DNA from: a virus
DNA: 26,528 nt
IMG/VR virus record: IMGVR_UViG_3300023184_000457
Span: 1-26,528 of that record
Direction: 5' to 3' (one strand)
Shown one piece after another: positions 1-6,703 of this stretch. The number at the start of each line of letters is the position of its first letter. Within the stretch, counting starts at the first letter, position 1. Under the pieces are notes generated by a model. It made no database searches, was not told where the DNA came from, and saw only the letters and a list, made by a program, of their open reading frames with translations. Made by a program: the position numbers and the translations under genes.

Positions 1-390
1 TCGTTTATTGCCGCTAAAATTCCTAACAAGATCGAACCTTTTAGAATTTTAACTGAGCCTGAAATTATTCACAGCCGCGAAGGCGATACGCCGGGCAGAG
101 TCGGCGATTATGTTATTGCTGGTCCTAAAGACGAAGCAACTGGTAAGTTTGAATATCTTAATGATCCTAAAACTTTTCATGAGTTGAAAACAGACAACGG
201 TGATGGTACCGCTAGTCCCAAGGCCATTCACAAACAGGTAAAACTTGCGGATCACGATGGTGTGCTACACACAAGTTGGGGAGACCTTACCTATACCAAA
301 GGTAATGATTATATTGTACGTCACGGCACAGGCGATTATGGTGCTGTAAAGCTAGATGCTTTTGCACAAACATATCAAGAAGTAAAATAA
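1..390 (+). CDS. Unidentified phage protein, 5'-truncated (PGDY-type repeats)
   Basis: The frame is open from the first base to the TAA at 388-390, so the start lies outside the window and 129 residues are visible. Two similar halves can be seen. The first has PGRVGDYVIAG followed by an LNDP-KTFHEL segment. The second has YIVRHGTGDYGAVKLDAFAQTY. Each therefore has the pattern GDY-x-(I/A)-V/G, a short charged turn, then a Phe-containing segment. This pattern recalls small phage domains with a G-D-(Y/W)-(L/I)-V hairpin and a closing F-x-x-x-Y, whose function is unknown. The stop codon runs straight into the Shine-Dalgarno of clpP, so the gene is probably co-transcribed with it. No enzymatic motif is visible and I assign no function. 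Confidence 0.7.
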   Translation, partial: SFIAAKIPNKIEPFRILTEPEIIHSREGDTPGRVGDYVIAGPKDEATGKFEYLNDPKTFHELKTDNGDGTASPKAIHKQVKLADHDGVLHTSWGDLTYTKGNDYIVRHGTGDYGAVKLDAFAQTYQEVK

Positions 391-399
391 GGAAATAAT

Positions 400-984
400 A
401 TGTTAGTACCAATGGTGGTTGAGAAGACCGGTCAAGGCGAACGTGCTTTTGATATTTTTAGTCGTTTGCTTAATGAACGTATTGTTTTCCTAAATGGTCC
501 AGTTGATGACCACAGCAGCAATCTTGTAGTGGCACAGATGCTACATTTGGAGAGTGCCGATAGTGAGAAAGATATTCACTTTTACATCAATAGTCCAGGT
601 GGTGTGATCACCAGTGGTATGGCTATCTATGATGTTATGCAATTTGTCAAACCCGATGTAGCAACTTATGTTATGGGACAAGCCTGTAGTATGGGCAGTT
701 TCCTAGCACAAGCAGGAACCGCAGGCAAGCGTTATATGTTGCCACATAGTCGACATATGATTCATCAGCCTAGCGGCGGTGCTCGTGGTATGCAAAGTGA
801 TATTGAGATCCAATATAAAGAAATTACACAAATGAAAAAGATGCTTACTGATTTGTATGTTAAACATAATACAGCAGGTAAGTCATATGAACAATTTGAA
901 AAAGACATGGATCGTGATACATTTATGAGTGCTGAAGAAGCTTTGGCATATGGCCTGGTTGACAAGATCGTTGAGAAGCGTTAA
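400..984 (+). CDS. clpP: ClpP-like ATP-dependent protease proteolytic subunit
   Basis: This is a 194-residue ClpP, the serine peptidase that forms double-heptamer chambers fed by a Clp ATPase. The triad is readable: Ser97 in GQACSMGSF, His122 in [10 protein letters not shown], and Asp173 in the DRDTFMS stretch before the conserved [13 protein letters not shown] end. The first residues, MLVPMVVE, align with the processed N-terminus of E. coli ClpP, so the phage protein appears to lack a propeptide and be made directly in mature form. The axial-pore LVPMV and oxyanion NSPGG elements are kept. AAGGAAA at the upstream stop is a good ribosome site 6-7 bases before ATG. A ClpA-like unfoldase at 19919-22198 is the obvious partner. 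A Cys replaces the usual Ala just before the catalytic Ser. ClpP identity is near certain; pairing with the phage ClpA is inferred. Confidence 0.96.
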   Translation: MLVPMVVEKTGQGERAFDIFSRLLNERIVFLNGPVDDHSSNLVVAQMLHLESADSEKDIHFYINSPGGVITSGMAIYDVMQFVKPDVATYVMGQACSMGSFLAQAGTAGKRYMLPHSRHMIHQPSGGARGMQSDIEIQYKEITQMKKMLTDLYVKHNTAGKSYEQFEKDMDRDTFMSAEEALAYGLVDKIVEKR

Positions 985-999
985 ACTAAATATTATTAC

Positions 1000-1057
1000 A
1001 CCGGTCTTCGGCGTTCATCCCGGTATACAAACTCTGCCGCCTATGCTATAACATAGG
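1000..1057 (+). promoter_or_regulatory. Candidate preQ1-I-like riboswitch with SD-sequestering hairpin
   Basis: The leader can fold as a small H-type pseudoknot. P1 pairs ACCGG (1000-1004) with CCGGT (1020-1024). P2 pairs loop CGGC (1009-1012) with GCCG (1036-1039) across an A-rich linker, ATACAAACTCT. An unpaired C1019 sits immediately 5' of the second P1 strand, where preQ1-I aptamers hold the ligand-recognising C. Directly after it, CCTATG (1040-1045) pairs perfectly with CATAGG (1052-1057), and that arm contains part of the AGGAG ribosome site (1055-1059) of the QueD-like gene at 1066. A late-promoter-like CTAAATA (986-992) would start RNA at about 1000, at the aptamer's 5' edge. The pairings and the QueD context are seen. 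The preQ1 ligand is inferred from architecture, and the linker is longer than in the classic examples. Confidence 0.5.
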
Positions 1058-1065
1058 AGAAAATA

Positions 1066-1539
1066 ATGGCAAAATATATTTCAACAAAGACCTATAATCA
1101 AATAGGTCCAGTGGCTTACCGTCAATGGCGGGCTGATAGTCACTGCAATCTAATTCATGGATATGCACTAAGTTTCCATTTAGAATTTGAATGTGATACA
1201 CTAGATTCACGTAACTGGTGTATGGACTTTGGTGGTTTAAAACCACTTAAAGGCTTGCTCGAGGACTGGTTTGATCATACACTATTAGTAGCGCAGGATG
1301 ATCCTATGCGTGAACATTTACTTGAATTAGGCAAACTTAAACTTGCTAAGATTACAGAAGTAGAAAAAACTGGTTGTGAAGGTATTGCCGATTTCTTGTA
1401 TGAATACATTAATACAATCTTTTTGCCAAGTTATGGTGAGAAGGAACGTGTTTGGTGCTGTAAGGTACAGGTACGTGAAACTGATGCCAATATGGCCATG
1501 CGTGTAGGACACCGTGAAGATAACGAATTTCAGGATTAA
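1066..1539 (+). CDS. QueD-like 6-carboxytetrahydropterin synthase family protein
   Basis: The 157-residue T-fold protein matches the QueD/PTPS family. QueD converts dihydroneopterin triphosphate to 6-carboxytetrahydropterin, the first committed step towards preQ0/preQ1, queuosine and 7-deazaguanine DNA bases. Retained active-site signatures are Cys27, Asp70-His71 in FDHTLLV, Glu105 in TGCEG and Glu138 in VRET. The DFGGLK strand is at 54-59. The metal site is unusual: His31 of the usual C-x-x-x-H-G-H is present, but the second His is Tyr33 and the N-terminal His is not found at its usual place; His26 lies next to the Cys. AGGAG stands 6 bases before ATG, partly inside a hairpin. No QueE, QueC or transglycosylase gene is visible here, so the enzyme may feed a host pathway or partners elsewhere in the genome. 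Family placement is solid; the exact reaction is less sure. Confidence 0.75.
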   Translation: MAKYISTKTYNQIGPVAYRQWRADSHCNLIHGYALSFHLEFECDTLDSRNWCMDFGGLKPLKGLLEDWFDHTLLVAQDDPMREHLLELGKLKLAKITEVEKTGCEGIADFLYEYINTIFLPSYGEKERVWCCKVQVRETDANMAMRVGHREDNEFQD

Positions 1540-1540
1540 A

Positions 1541-1819
1541 ATGAACGCTAAAGAAAAAGAAGTATTGGATATTCTTCAAGAAGAATGTGCAGAAGTAATC
1601 CAAGCGGTTAGTAAAATTAATCGCTTTGGCGCTGATAATGTTAAGCCAGGCAAGCCTAAAACTAATCGAGAACATCTTGAAGAAGAATTAGGTGACATGC
1701 TGGCTATGATTGACATTATGCTAGAATTAGATATAGTAGATATGGATAATCTTGAAATTGCAAAACGAGCCAAGATTGTAAAACTGAAACAATGGTCTAA
1801 CATTTACGTACCACTATGA
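1541..1819 (+). CDS. MazG-like nucleotide pyrophosphohydrolase
   Basis: The 92-residue protein has the all-alpha NTP pyrophosphohydrolase pattern. A helix carries EECAE (14-18) and a second helix carries EEELGD (47-52), giving the paired E-x-x-E and E-x-x-D acids that bind Mg2+ in MazG, HisE and dUTPase-like enzymes. Such enzymes hydrolyse NTPs or dNTPs, and in phages MazG-like proteins are thought to adjust nucleotide pools or alarmone signals. I start at ATG 1541, just after the stop of the QueD-like gene, because residues from there match the family helix. An in-frame GTG at 1514 would add nine residues inside the upstream gene. The stop overlaps the ATG of the next small ORF as ATGA, indicating translational coupling. 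The substrate cannot be read from the sequence. Confidence 0.75.
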   Translation: MNAKEKEVLDILQEECAEVIQAVSKINRFGADNVKPGKPKTNREHLEEELGDMLAMIDIMLELDIVDMDNLEIAKRAKIVKLKQWSNIYVPL

Positions 1820-1935
1820 TTTTATATACAATTAAATGGTCTCAATCTTATCACAATTGGGAACCTGTTGAGTTGCCAATCCGCAATTTTACAGAAGCAC
1901 TGGCAGTTATTAACATGATTAGGAATAAACAATGA
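1816..1935 (+). CDS. Small coupled ORF, 39 residues, unknown
   Basis: ATG 1816 overlaps the stop of the MazG-like gene as ATGA, and the TGA at 1933-1935 overlaps the ATG of the next gene in the same way. The 39-residue product begins MILYTIKWSQSYHNW and ends in a basic NMIRNKQ tail. It has many aromatic residues but no signal peptide and no obvious membrane helix. Being locked between two genes by four-base overlaps on both sides is the main evidence that it is translated. I do not recognise the family. It could act only as a translational bridge between its neighbours. Confidence 0.55.
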   Translation: MILYTIKWSQSYHNWEPVELPIRNFTEALAVINMIRNKQ

Positions 1936-2114
1936 CAACTACTACAGCAACAAGTTGGACAGTTACATTAGAAGAAGCAGAGGATGGTAGCGGTGATCTT
2001 GTAATGCCATTGCCGCAAGACTTTCTAGATCAGCAAGGTTGGCGAGAAGGCGATACGCTAGATTGGAAAGATAACGAAGACGGTTCATGGACTCTATCGA
2101 AAGTTGAAAAGTGA
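1932..2114 (+). CDS. AbrB/MazE-like small protein
   Basis: This 60-residue protein has the swapped-hairpin AbrB/MazE-like pattern over residues 23-58: a strand DLVMPLP, a short helix around DFLDQQGW, then REGDTLDWKDNEDGSW and a closing LSKV strand. Antitoxin and transition-state regulators use this shape to dimerise and bind DNA. Similar short proteins with a GWKEGD-like turn are common in T4-like marine phages with no known role. No toxin gene sits beside it, so an antitoxin role is not supported. The start overlaps the preceding 39-residue ORF, and the stop overlaps the GTG start of uvdE as GTGA, placing it in one coupled operon running from the QueD-like gene. Confidence 0.6.
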   Translation: MTTTTATSWTVTLEEAEDGSGDLVMPLPQDFLDQQGWREGDTLDWKDNEDGSWTLSKVEK

Positions 2115-3139
2115 CTAAACGAATTGGTTTTGCCTGCAAGTGGATTGATCATGCAGATCAGGTAAATGGCATTGATGCCAAGGATGATGCTAAAAAGTAC
2201 AATACGGGCAGTACCACAGTTGCCTGGTTAAATAGACAGAGCAAAGATGTTGCAGAGCAAAAACTCTGGGACTTAATGGTAGGTAATATTGAAAGCACTA
2301 GATTACTAGTGGAAAGAGTAGGACAACTTGATCAGAATCTTAGGATGGTTCGTCTTAGTAGCGATTTGCTGCCTGTTTATACCCAATCTGATTGGGCTTA
2401 TTTCTGGCGCCGTACTGATGTGCGTGATTATTGCCAGCGTAATTTTCTATCTATTGGGGATAGCGCTCGCAACAATAATGTTCGCCTTTCTTTTCATCCT
2501 GGCCAGTTTACTGTACTTGCCTCTGTTAATCCCGGGATTGTTGATAGGAGTATAGATGAGTTTGAGTATCACACCGATATTGCCCGTTGGATGGGTTTTG
2601 GCAAAACATTCCAAGATCTCAAAATCAACGTCCACATATCAGGTAAAGAAGGCCCTGATGGCATACGAAGAGCATATGCCCGACTCAGTCCCGAAGCCCG
2701 TAATTGTATCACAATCGAAAACGAAGAAAACGCCTGGGGACTAAATGATTGCCTTACTATTAGCGATATCGTTCCTATTGTGCTCGATGTACATCATCAC
2801 TGGATACGAGAAGGGGAATATGTCACAGCGACAGATAGTCGTGTTAATCGTGTGGTGGACAGTTGGCGTGGTCTGCGCCCTACACTTCATTATTCTCTTA
2901 GTCGAGAGGATTATTTGGTCAATCATGTCACTGATGTAATGCCAAATCATTCTGCGTTATTAGAATCAGGCCACAAAAAACAAAAACTCAGAGCACACTC
3001 TGATTTTTACTGGAATAAACCAGTAAACGAATGGGCGCTGAGTTTTCTAGATCGATTCGACATTATGTGCGAATCTAAAGGCAAAAATTTAGCCAGTTTT
3101 GCATTACACAAACAGGCTAAAGAATTAAACCTTCTTTGA
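2111..3139 (+). CDS. uvdE: UV damage endonuclease, UvdE family
   Basis: The 342-residue protein is a UVDE-type TIM-barrel endonuclease, which nicks DNA immediately 5' of UV photoproducts and other lesions. Conserved metal-binding segments appear in order: LSFHPGQF (126-133), INVHISGKEG (172-181), ITIENEE (200-206), IVLDVHHHW (223-231), HYSLS (260-264) and RAHSDFYW (294-301), which supply the His, Glu and Asp ligands of the metal cluster. The length is close to bacterial UvdE. The start is GTG 2111, overlapping the upstream TGA. A photolesion repair enzyme fits a phage exposed to sunlight and complements the absence of a T4 DenV-like glycosylase in this window. The last 15 bases overlap a convergent minus-strand gene. 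The +1 frame inside this gene is unusually open and hydrophobic at 2328-2939. Confidence 0.93.
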   Translation: MTKRIGFACKWIDHADQVNGIDAKDDAKKYNTGSTTVAWLNRQSKDVAEQKLWDLMVGNIESTRLLVERVGQLDQNLRMVRLSSDLLPVYTQSDWAYFWRRTDVRDYCQRNFLSIGDSARNNNVRLSFHPGQFTVLASVNPGIVDRSIDEFEYHTDIARWMGFGKTFQDLKINVHISGKEGPDGIRRAYARLSPEARNCITIENEENAWGLNDCLTISDIVPIVLDVHHHWIREGEYVTATDSRVNRVVDSWRGLRPTLHYSLSREDYLVNHVTDVMPNHSALLESGHKKQKLRAHSDFYWNKPVNEWALSFLDRFDIMCESKGKNLASFALHKQAKELNLL

Positions 3140-3430
3140 TTTTACCTTACTAACTTTAATAACAGTTAATTTAGGAGCCTGGGCTTTTGCTGGGGCTTTT
3201 TCTTTGGCTGTTGTTTCCACCTTTGGAGCACGTGGTTTACGTACTTTCTTCTCAGGTGCTACTTCTACAATAGGTGCTACTTCTACAATAGGTGCAGGTG
3301 CAGTTTCAACTACTAATGGAATTGGTGTTGCTGCTGCTGGTTCTGGCACCTTATAAGGTGCTGTTTCAACAGATGTTGGTGCTACTTCTGCTGATTTTCC
3401 CACGAAGAACTCTTTGATTTTTTTAAACAT
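3125..3430 (-). CDS. Pro/Ala/Lys-rich low-complexity phage protein
   Basis: The 101-residue minus-strand protein starts with the amphipathic MFKKIKEFFVGK, continues with a Pro/Ala/Val/Glu-rich middle holding two exact copies of IVEVAP, and ends in a very basic tail with KPRAPK and SKVKSKK. A good ribosome site, AAAGGA, stands 8-13 bases upstream of the ATG on the minus strand. It is the only minus-strand gene in the first 12 kb and overlaps the 3' end of uvdE by 15 bases. Proteins with a short FxKFIKEFF-like head and histone-like Ala/Pro/Lys tail occur in large phages, with no established function. DNA or membrane association is conceivable from composition only. An 18-base exact tandem duplication lies inside the gene. 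Confidence 0.6.
   Translation of the reverse strand: MFKKIKEFFVGKSAEVAPTSVETAPYKVPEPAAATPIPLVVETAPAPIVEVAPIVEVAPEKKVRKPRAPKVETTAKEKAPAKAQAPKLTVIKVSKVKSKKV
3255..3290. repeat. 18-bp perfect tandem repeat, two copies
   Basis: Two identical 18-base units (3255-3272 and 3273-3290), each beginning ggtgctacttc, lie head to tail inside the minus-strand low-complexity gene. They encode the repeated IVEVAP hexapeptide. This is a recent slippage-type duplication that keeps the reading frame. Confidence 0.9.
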
Positions 3431-3475
3431 GATTCATTTCCTTTAAGAATTAAATGATACTATATTTACCTCTAC

Positions 3476-3482
3476 ATAAATA
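3476..3482 (+). promoter_or_regulatory. Putative late promoter box ATAAATA
   Basis: ATAAATA sits 23 bases before the ATG at 3506, in the gap between divergent genes. It resembles the T4 late promoter TATAAATA read by the gp55 sigma factor. Four similar boxes at matching distances elsewhere in the window make it more than a chance AT-rich word. Confidence 0.5.
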
Positions 3483-3505
3483 TCAGGTAATAAAAAGATA
3501 GTATA

Positions 3506-3706
3506 ATGATCAATAAAGATGAAGATTTTAGTTCAGAAATCCTTGAAGAAGGCGATTATGAATTTGTAATAAGTGCTTCTGGAGAACTAAAAAGCATTCT
3601 AATTCCAGAAGAGTTGATGGATGATCCTCCTAAATCCGTAAAAAGAATTTTAAAAATATTTGGTATTTCTGATATACATTTATTGAATAACAGCACATTG
3701 CACTGA
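3506..3706 (+). CDS. Conserved hypothetical protein, 66 residues
   Basis: This is an acidic small protein with an N-terminal EDFSSEILEEGDYEF segment, an FVISASGELKSILIP strand pair, then DDPPKSVKRILKIFGI and an ending LLNNSTLH. The layout (short beta hairpin, a DPP turn, one helix and a terminal His) resembles a small conserved protein I associate with marine T4-like phages, from memory and without a name. It follows an ATAAATA box by 23 bases, so it is probably expressed late, and it precedes the fibre gene. No function is assigned. Confidence 0.6.
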   Translation: MINKDEDFSSEILEEGDYEFVISASGELKSILIPEELMDDPPKSVKRILKIFGISDIHLLNNSTLH

Positions 3707-3722
3707 ATCATGAGCGAATTTA

Positions 3723-3729
3723 ATAAATA
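3723..3729 (+). promoter_or_regulatory. Putative late promoter box ATAAATA (fibre gene)
   Basis: ATAAATA lies 30 bases before the ATG of the 764-residue fibre gene, and CTGGAG (3749-3754) provides its ribosome site. Spacing and sequence match the other ATAAATA boxes before structural and lysis genes. Confidence 0.5.
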
Positions 3730-3759
3730 AGATTAGATAATTTTAATCTGGAGTAATCA

Positions 3760-6054
3760 ATGGCTACAAGGGCACCCTTATCAGAAGTTTTAAGCACTGA
3801 AATAACACAACCAACAAATGCAACCGTTTTTATAGTTTCAGATCAAGGAACTGAGGGTAAATTATCAGTTGCTAATGCTATAACATTACTAGCAACCACC
3901 GGAGACAAAGGCGATCCTGGAATACCTGGATATTGGGGTAGTGTTGGTTATGTAGGTTCTACTGGTACTCAAGGTGTTCAAGGTATTCCCGGATTTACCG
4001 GATCAACAGGTACGCAGGGTAATATAGGCTGGACTGGTAGTCGAGGTACTACAGGAACCACAGGATTTGTAGGTAGCCAAGGTCTTCCCGGAGTAGGTTA
4101 TGACGGTAGTCGAGGATTTGTAGGTAGTACAGGTTATACAGGGTCAACAGGTACAACTGGTTATACAGGTAGCGAAGGAGAACGTTTTTTCACTGCTACT
4201 AATGTTGGTGGTGGTATTGCCGGTGCTATTCCTATTCAGAAAAGTTCTAGTTCAACAGCATTTATTGCTCCAGGAAATAATGGAAATTTATTACGATATA
4301 ATACTGTAACAAGTACTGCTACATGGATATCTACTTCTACGTTAACAGTAGGATATGCAACAAATAGCGATAAAGAATATATAACTTCTTTAACTTCTGC
4401 TGAAGTTACTCCTACCAAATATCTTACAATGGTTAGCGGAGTTGCTGGTTATTATGATGTTGGTGCAATTTCTGATATCTCATATCATACAAATAATAAA
4501 ACATTGACATCCCCTGCGATGACAATAACAAATACCACTACGTCTTTATCTGCTTTAACAGGTGCATTAGTAGTTAAAGGTGGAGTTGGTGTTGCAGGTG
4601 ATTTGCAAGTGGGCGGTACAATAACTGCCAATAAACTAGTAATACAGTTTACAACAATAACAAGTGTGTCTGTTACAACGGATGATGTAACCACCATTAA
4701 TAATACAACTCAAGCAACTTCAAGTAGTACAGGTGCATTAGTAGTTGCAGGTGGAGTTGGTATTGCTAGAGATTTAAGAGTAGGCGGAACAATTTATGGT
4801 ATAGTATCAGGTGGAATATCTATTGCAACAAACTTAGCCGGTGGTACTGCTGGGCAAATGCCTTATCAATCTGCACCAAGTACTACGGTATTTTTAGGGG
4901 CAGGAACATCAGGAAATCTATTAGTAAGTAATGGTGCAAGTGCAGTTGGACCAGTATTTAGAAGTACTTCAAGTATTTCTGTAGGGGCGGCTGTTAATCT
5001 TATAGGTGGAATACCATGGGCATTGCCTTACCAATCAGCGGCTAATACAACATTGTTTATAGCACCGGGTGCAGCAGATACAGTATTAACATCTAATGGA
5101 ACTTCTTTATCATGGCAACCTAGTCCAACATCGGCGAGGGCAAATACCGCAACAAATATTGCAAATGGAGGACCTGGGCAATTACTTTATCAAAGTGCTC
5201 CGGGTGTAACTGCATTTGCTGCTACAGGTACTATTGGCCAAATATTATTAAGCAATGGAACTAATGCAGGTGGGCCGGTATTTACCAATACATCAAGTAT
5301 TAAAGTTAATGGTTCTGTTACCTCAGATAATTTAGGTGGGGGTCTTCAAGGATATATTCCAATACAAAGTGCTGCTGGACAAACTAGATTTATTGCTACT
5401 GGTAATGTTGGACAAGTTTTACAAATGGCAACAGGAAATACTGCTACTTGGGTTGATTTATCAGCAGTAGGGGCAGGAACTTCAAATACTGCAACAAATA
5501 TTGCAGGTGGGGGCCCTGGAAGAATTGTGTATCAAGTTGGATCTGGACAAACTGGATTTGCAAGTTCAGGAACACAGGGTAGTGTTCTTGTTTCCAGTGG
5601 TGGACAATATGGTACTCCTGTATTCCAAAATACATTAACCCTTACCAGTTCACTGTCATCAACTGGAACTAGTACTGGAGCATTACAAGTAGTCGGTGGC
5701 GTTGGATTCGGCGGCGATTTAAATGTTGGTGGGAATATTAACAGTCTTAAAGAAATTACAGCATACTACGGAACTCCATCAGATATTCGATTAAAAACTA
5801 ATATAACACCCATTGACAACGGTTTAGCAAAGGTAATAACATTATCAGGCATTACATATAATTTAAAAACAAATGAAGCGCATAAAGAAGCAGGTATTAT
5901 CGCTCAAGAATTATTAAAAGTATTACCTGAAGTAGTTATTGAAAGAGATGACGGATTCTTAACAGTTAAGTATGAAAGAATTATACCATTATTAATTGAA
6001 GCAATTAAAGATCTTTCAAATGAGATTGAAATTCTTAAAAAAAGAATGCCATAA
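3760..6054 (+). CDS. Collagen-like tail fibre with S74 intramolecular chaperone
   Basis: The 764-residue virion fibre protein has four parts. Residues 1-47 are a head likely to attach to the particle. Residues 48-141 are collagen-like Gly-X-Y triplets with many GST, GYT and GTQ triplets. The shaft holds about six degenerate modules of the type N-x-x-GG-x-x-G-x-x-x-YQSA followed by G-x-x-L-x-SNG, near residues 150, 360, 415, 467, 526 and 581. Three modules TGAL-V-V-GGVG-DL-VGG begin at 267, 324 and 639. From Ser674 comes a Peptidase_S74 domain: SDIRLKTNI carries the Ser and Lys used for self-cleavage, followed by AGIIAQELLKVLPEVV, VKYERIIPLLIEAI and a C-terminal coiled coil. S74 domains trimerise the fibre and then cut themselves off. 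It probably binds the host surface. The S74 call is firm; the receptor is unknown. Confidence 0.9.
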   Translation: MATRAPLSEVLSTEITQPTNATVFIVSDQGTEGKLSVANAITLLATTGDKGDPGIPGYWGSVGYVGSTGTQGVQGIPGFTGSTGTQGNIGWTGSRGTTGTTGFVGSQGLPGVGYDGSRGFVGSTGYTGSTGTTGYTGSEGERFFTATNVGGGIAGAIPIQKSSSSTAFIAPGNNGNLLRYNTVTSTATWISTSTLTVGYATNSDKEYITSLTSAEVTPTKYLTMVSGVAGYYDVGAISDISYHTNNKTLTSPAMTITNTTTSLSALTGALVVKGGVGVAGDLQVGGTITANKLVIQFTTITSVSVTTDDVTTINNTTQATSSSTGALVVAGGVGIARDLRVGGTIYGIVSGGISIATNLAGGTAGQMPYQSAPSTTVFLGAGTSGNLLVSNGASAVGPVFRSTSSISVGAAVNLIGGIPWALPYQSAANTTLFIAPGAADTVLTSNGTSLSWQPSPTSARANTATNIANGGPGQLLYQSAPGVTAFAATGTIGQILLSNGTNAGGPVFTNTSSIKVNGSVTSDNLGGGLQGYIPIQSAAGQTRFIATGNVGQVLQMATGNTATWVDLSAVGAGTSNTATNIAGGGPGRIVYQVGSGQTGFASSGTQGSVLVSSGGQYGTPVFQNTLTLTSSLSSTGTSTGALQVVGGVGFGGDLNVGGNINSLKEITAYYGTPSDIRLKTNITPIDNGLAKVITLSGITYNLKTNEAHKEAGIIAQELLKVLPEVVIERDDGFLTVKYERIIPLLIEAIKDLSNEIEILKKRMP

Positions 6055-6064
6055 TTTTAGTTCA

Positions 6065-6071
6065 ATAAATA
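6065..6071 (+). promoter_or_regulatory. Putative late promoter box ATAAATA
   Basis: ATAAATA lies 23 bases before the GTG start at 6095, in the 40-base gap after the fibre gene. It is identical to the boxes at 3476, 3723, 13287 and 17661. Confidence 0.5.
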
Positions 6072-6094
6072 ATAAAAAGAATCGGAGTTAGATA

Positions 6095-6424
6095 GTGTCA
6101 AGTACAATTACAAATTTTAGCGGACTAATTAATATTAATTTTCCAGTATCTGGAGCAAATAATGATACACAGGGATTTAGAACTAATTTTTCACAGATCC
6201 AATCTGCCCTTGGGGTTGCGGCTAACGAAATAACAAATCTACAATTAAATTCTGCCAACCCTGCTGATTTGGTTTTAAATAATTACACCCCTGCTGAACT
6301 TTATAATTTAGGATCAGTCGATGATGGTACTATGGTGTTTTTAACCACTGGATATTATAAACCTGTATATAGTAGCACCGGAACATGGTATACTATGGGC
6401 GGTTCAAAAGTTACACTTCCATAA
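6095..6424 (+). CDS. Putative virion structural protein, fibre-associated
   Basis: The 109-residue protein starts with GTG 6095, preceded by CGGAG (6083-6087). Its N-terminal NINFPVSGANNDTQGF-RTNFSQIQSALGVAANEITNLQ pattern is typical of a phage structural segment in which a residue run around NDTQGFR-NF is followed by a short trimeric coiled coil. A similar NTNANFDEV segment occurs in the gene at 23342. A C-terminal part with GYYKPVYSST suggests a small beta domain. It directly follows the fibre gene behind its own ATAAATA box. A role as a fibre or baseplate-attached protein is inferred from composition and position only. Confidence 0.6.
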   Translation: MSSTITNFSGLININFPVSGANNDTQGFRTNFSQIQSALGVAANEITNLQLNSANPADLVLNNYTPAELYNLGSVDDGTMVFLTTGYYKPVYSSTGTWYTMGGSKVTLP

Positions 6425-6425
6425 A

Positions 6426-6671
6426 ATGTTTAATCCACTGTTGAATGATCTGTCCACTTTAAAAGACACAGATATAGATAACAAAATAACTGAGTTAATG
6501 CAAAAATATTTCCTTGCTTCAAAATTTGGGCAAGGCGGAGTTATGCATCAACTAGCAGTAATCCTTGAAGCCTACAAGGAAGAACAATACCGTAGGCAAG
6601 CATTGGCCAACAAAAAATTAATTCAAAATCAAAATCAAGATTTAGGCGAATTTATTAAAATAGACTCTTGA
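6426..6671 (+). CDS. Conserved phage protein, 81 residues
   Basis: This small, mostly helical protein begins MFNPLLNDLSTLKDTDIDNK and continues with a helix ITELMQKYFLASKFGQGG, then HQLAVILEAYKEEQYRRQAL and an Asn/Gln-rich tail. The pattern (NPLL-DLS-LKD-D, K-x-YF, GxGG, helix with YKEEQ-RR) looks like a conserved uncharacterised protein of T4-like marine phages, by memory only. It starts one base after the stop of the 6095 gene. Its stop TGA lies inside the TTGACA box of the promoter for the next gene. No function is assigned. Confidence 0.65.
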   Translation: MFNPLLNDLSTLKDTDIDNKITELMQKYFLASKFGQGGVMHQLAVILEAYKEEQYRRQALANKKLIQNQNQDLGEFIKIDS

Positions 6672-6697
6672 CATTAACTTAACGGTTATGTTAAACT
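6668..6697 (+). promoter_or_regulatory. sigma70-like promoter, nearly leaderless
   Basis: TTGACA (6668-6673) is followed after 18 bases by TAAACT (6692-6697), preceded by an extended -10 TG at 6689-6690. The start site would fall at about 6703-6705, on the ATG at 6704, and no Shine-Dalgarno is seen, so the transcript may be leaderless. Confidence 0.6.
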
Positions 6698-6703
6698 AGC
6701 ACT

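Noticed and set aside
1514-1540. Earlier GTG start for the MazG-like gene
   Set aside because: It lies within the QueD-like gene and adds nine residues outside the family helix; ATG 1541, right after the stop, fits better.
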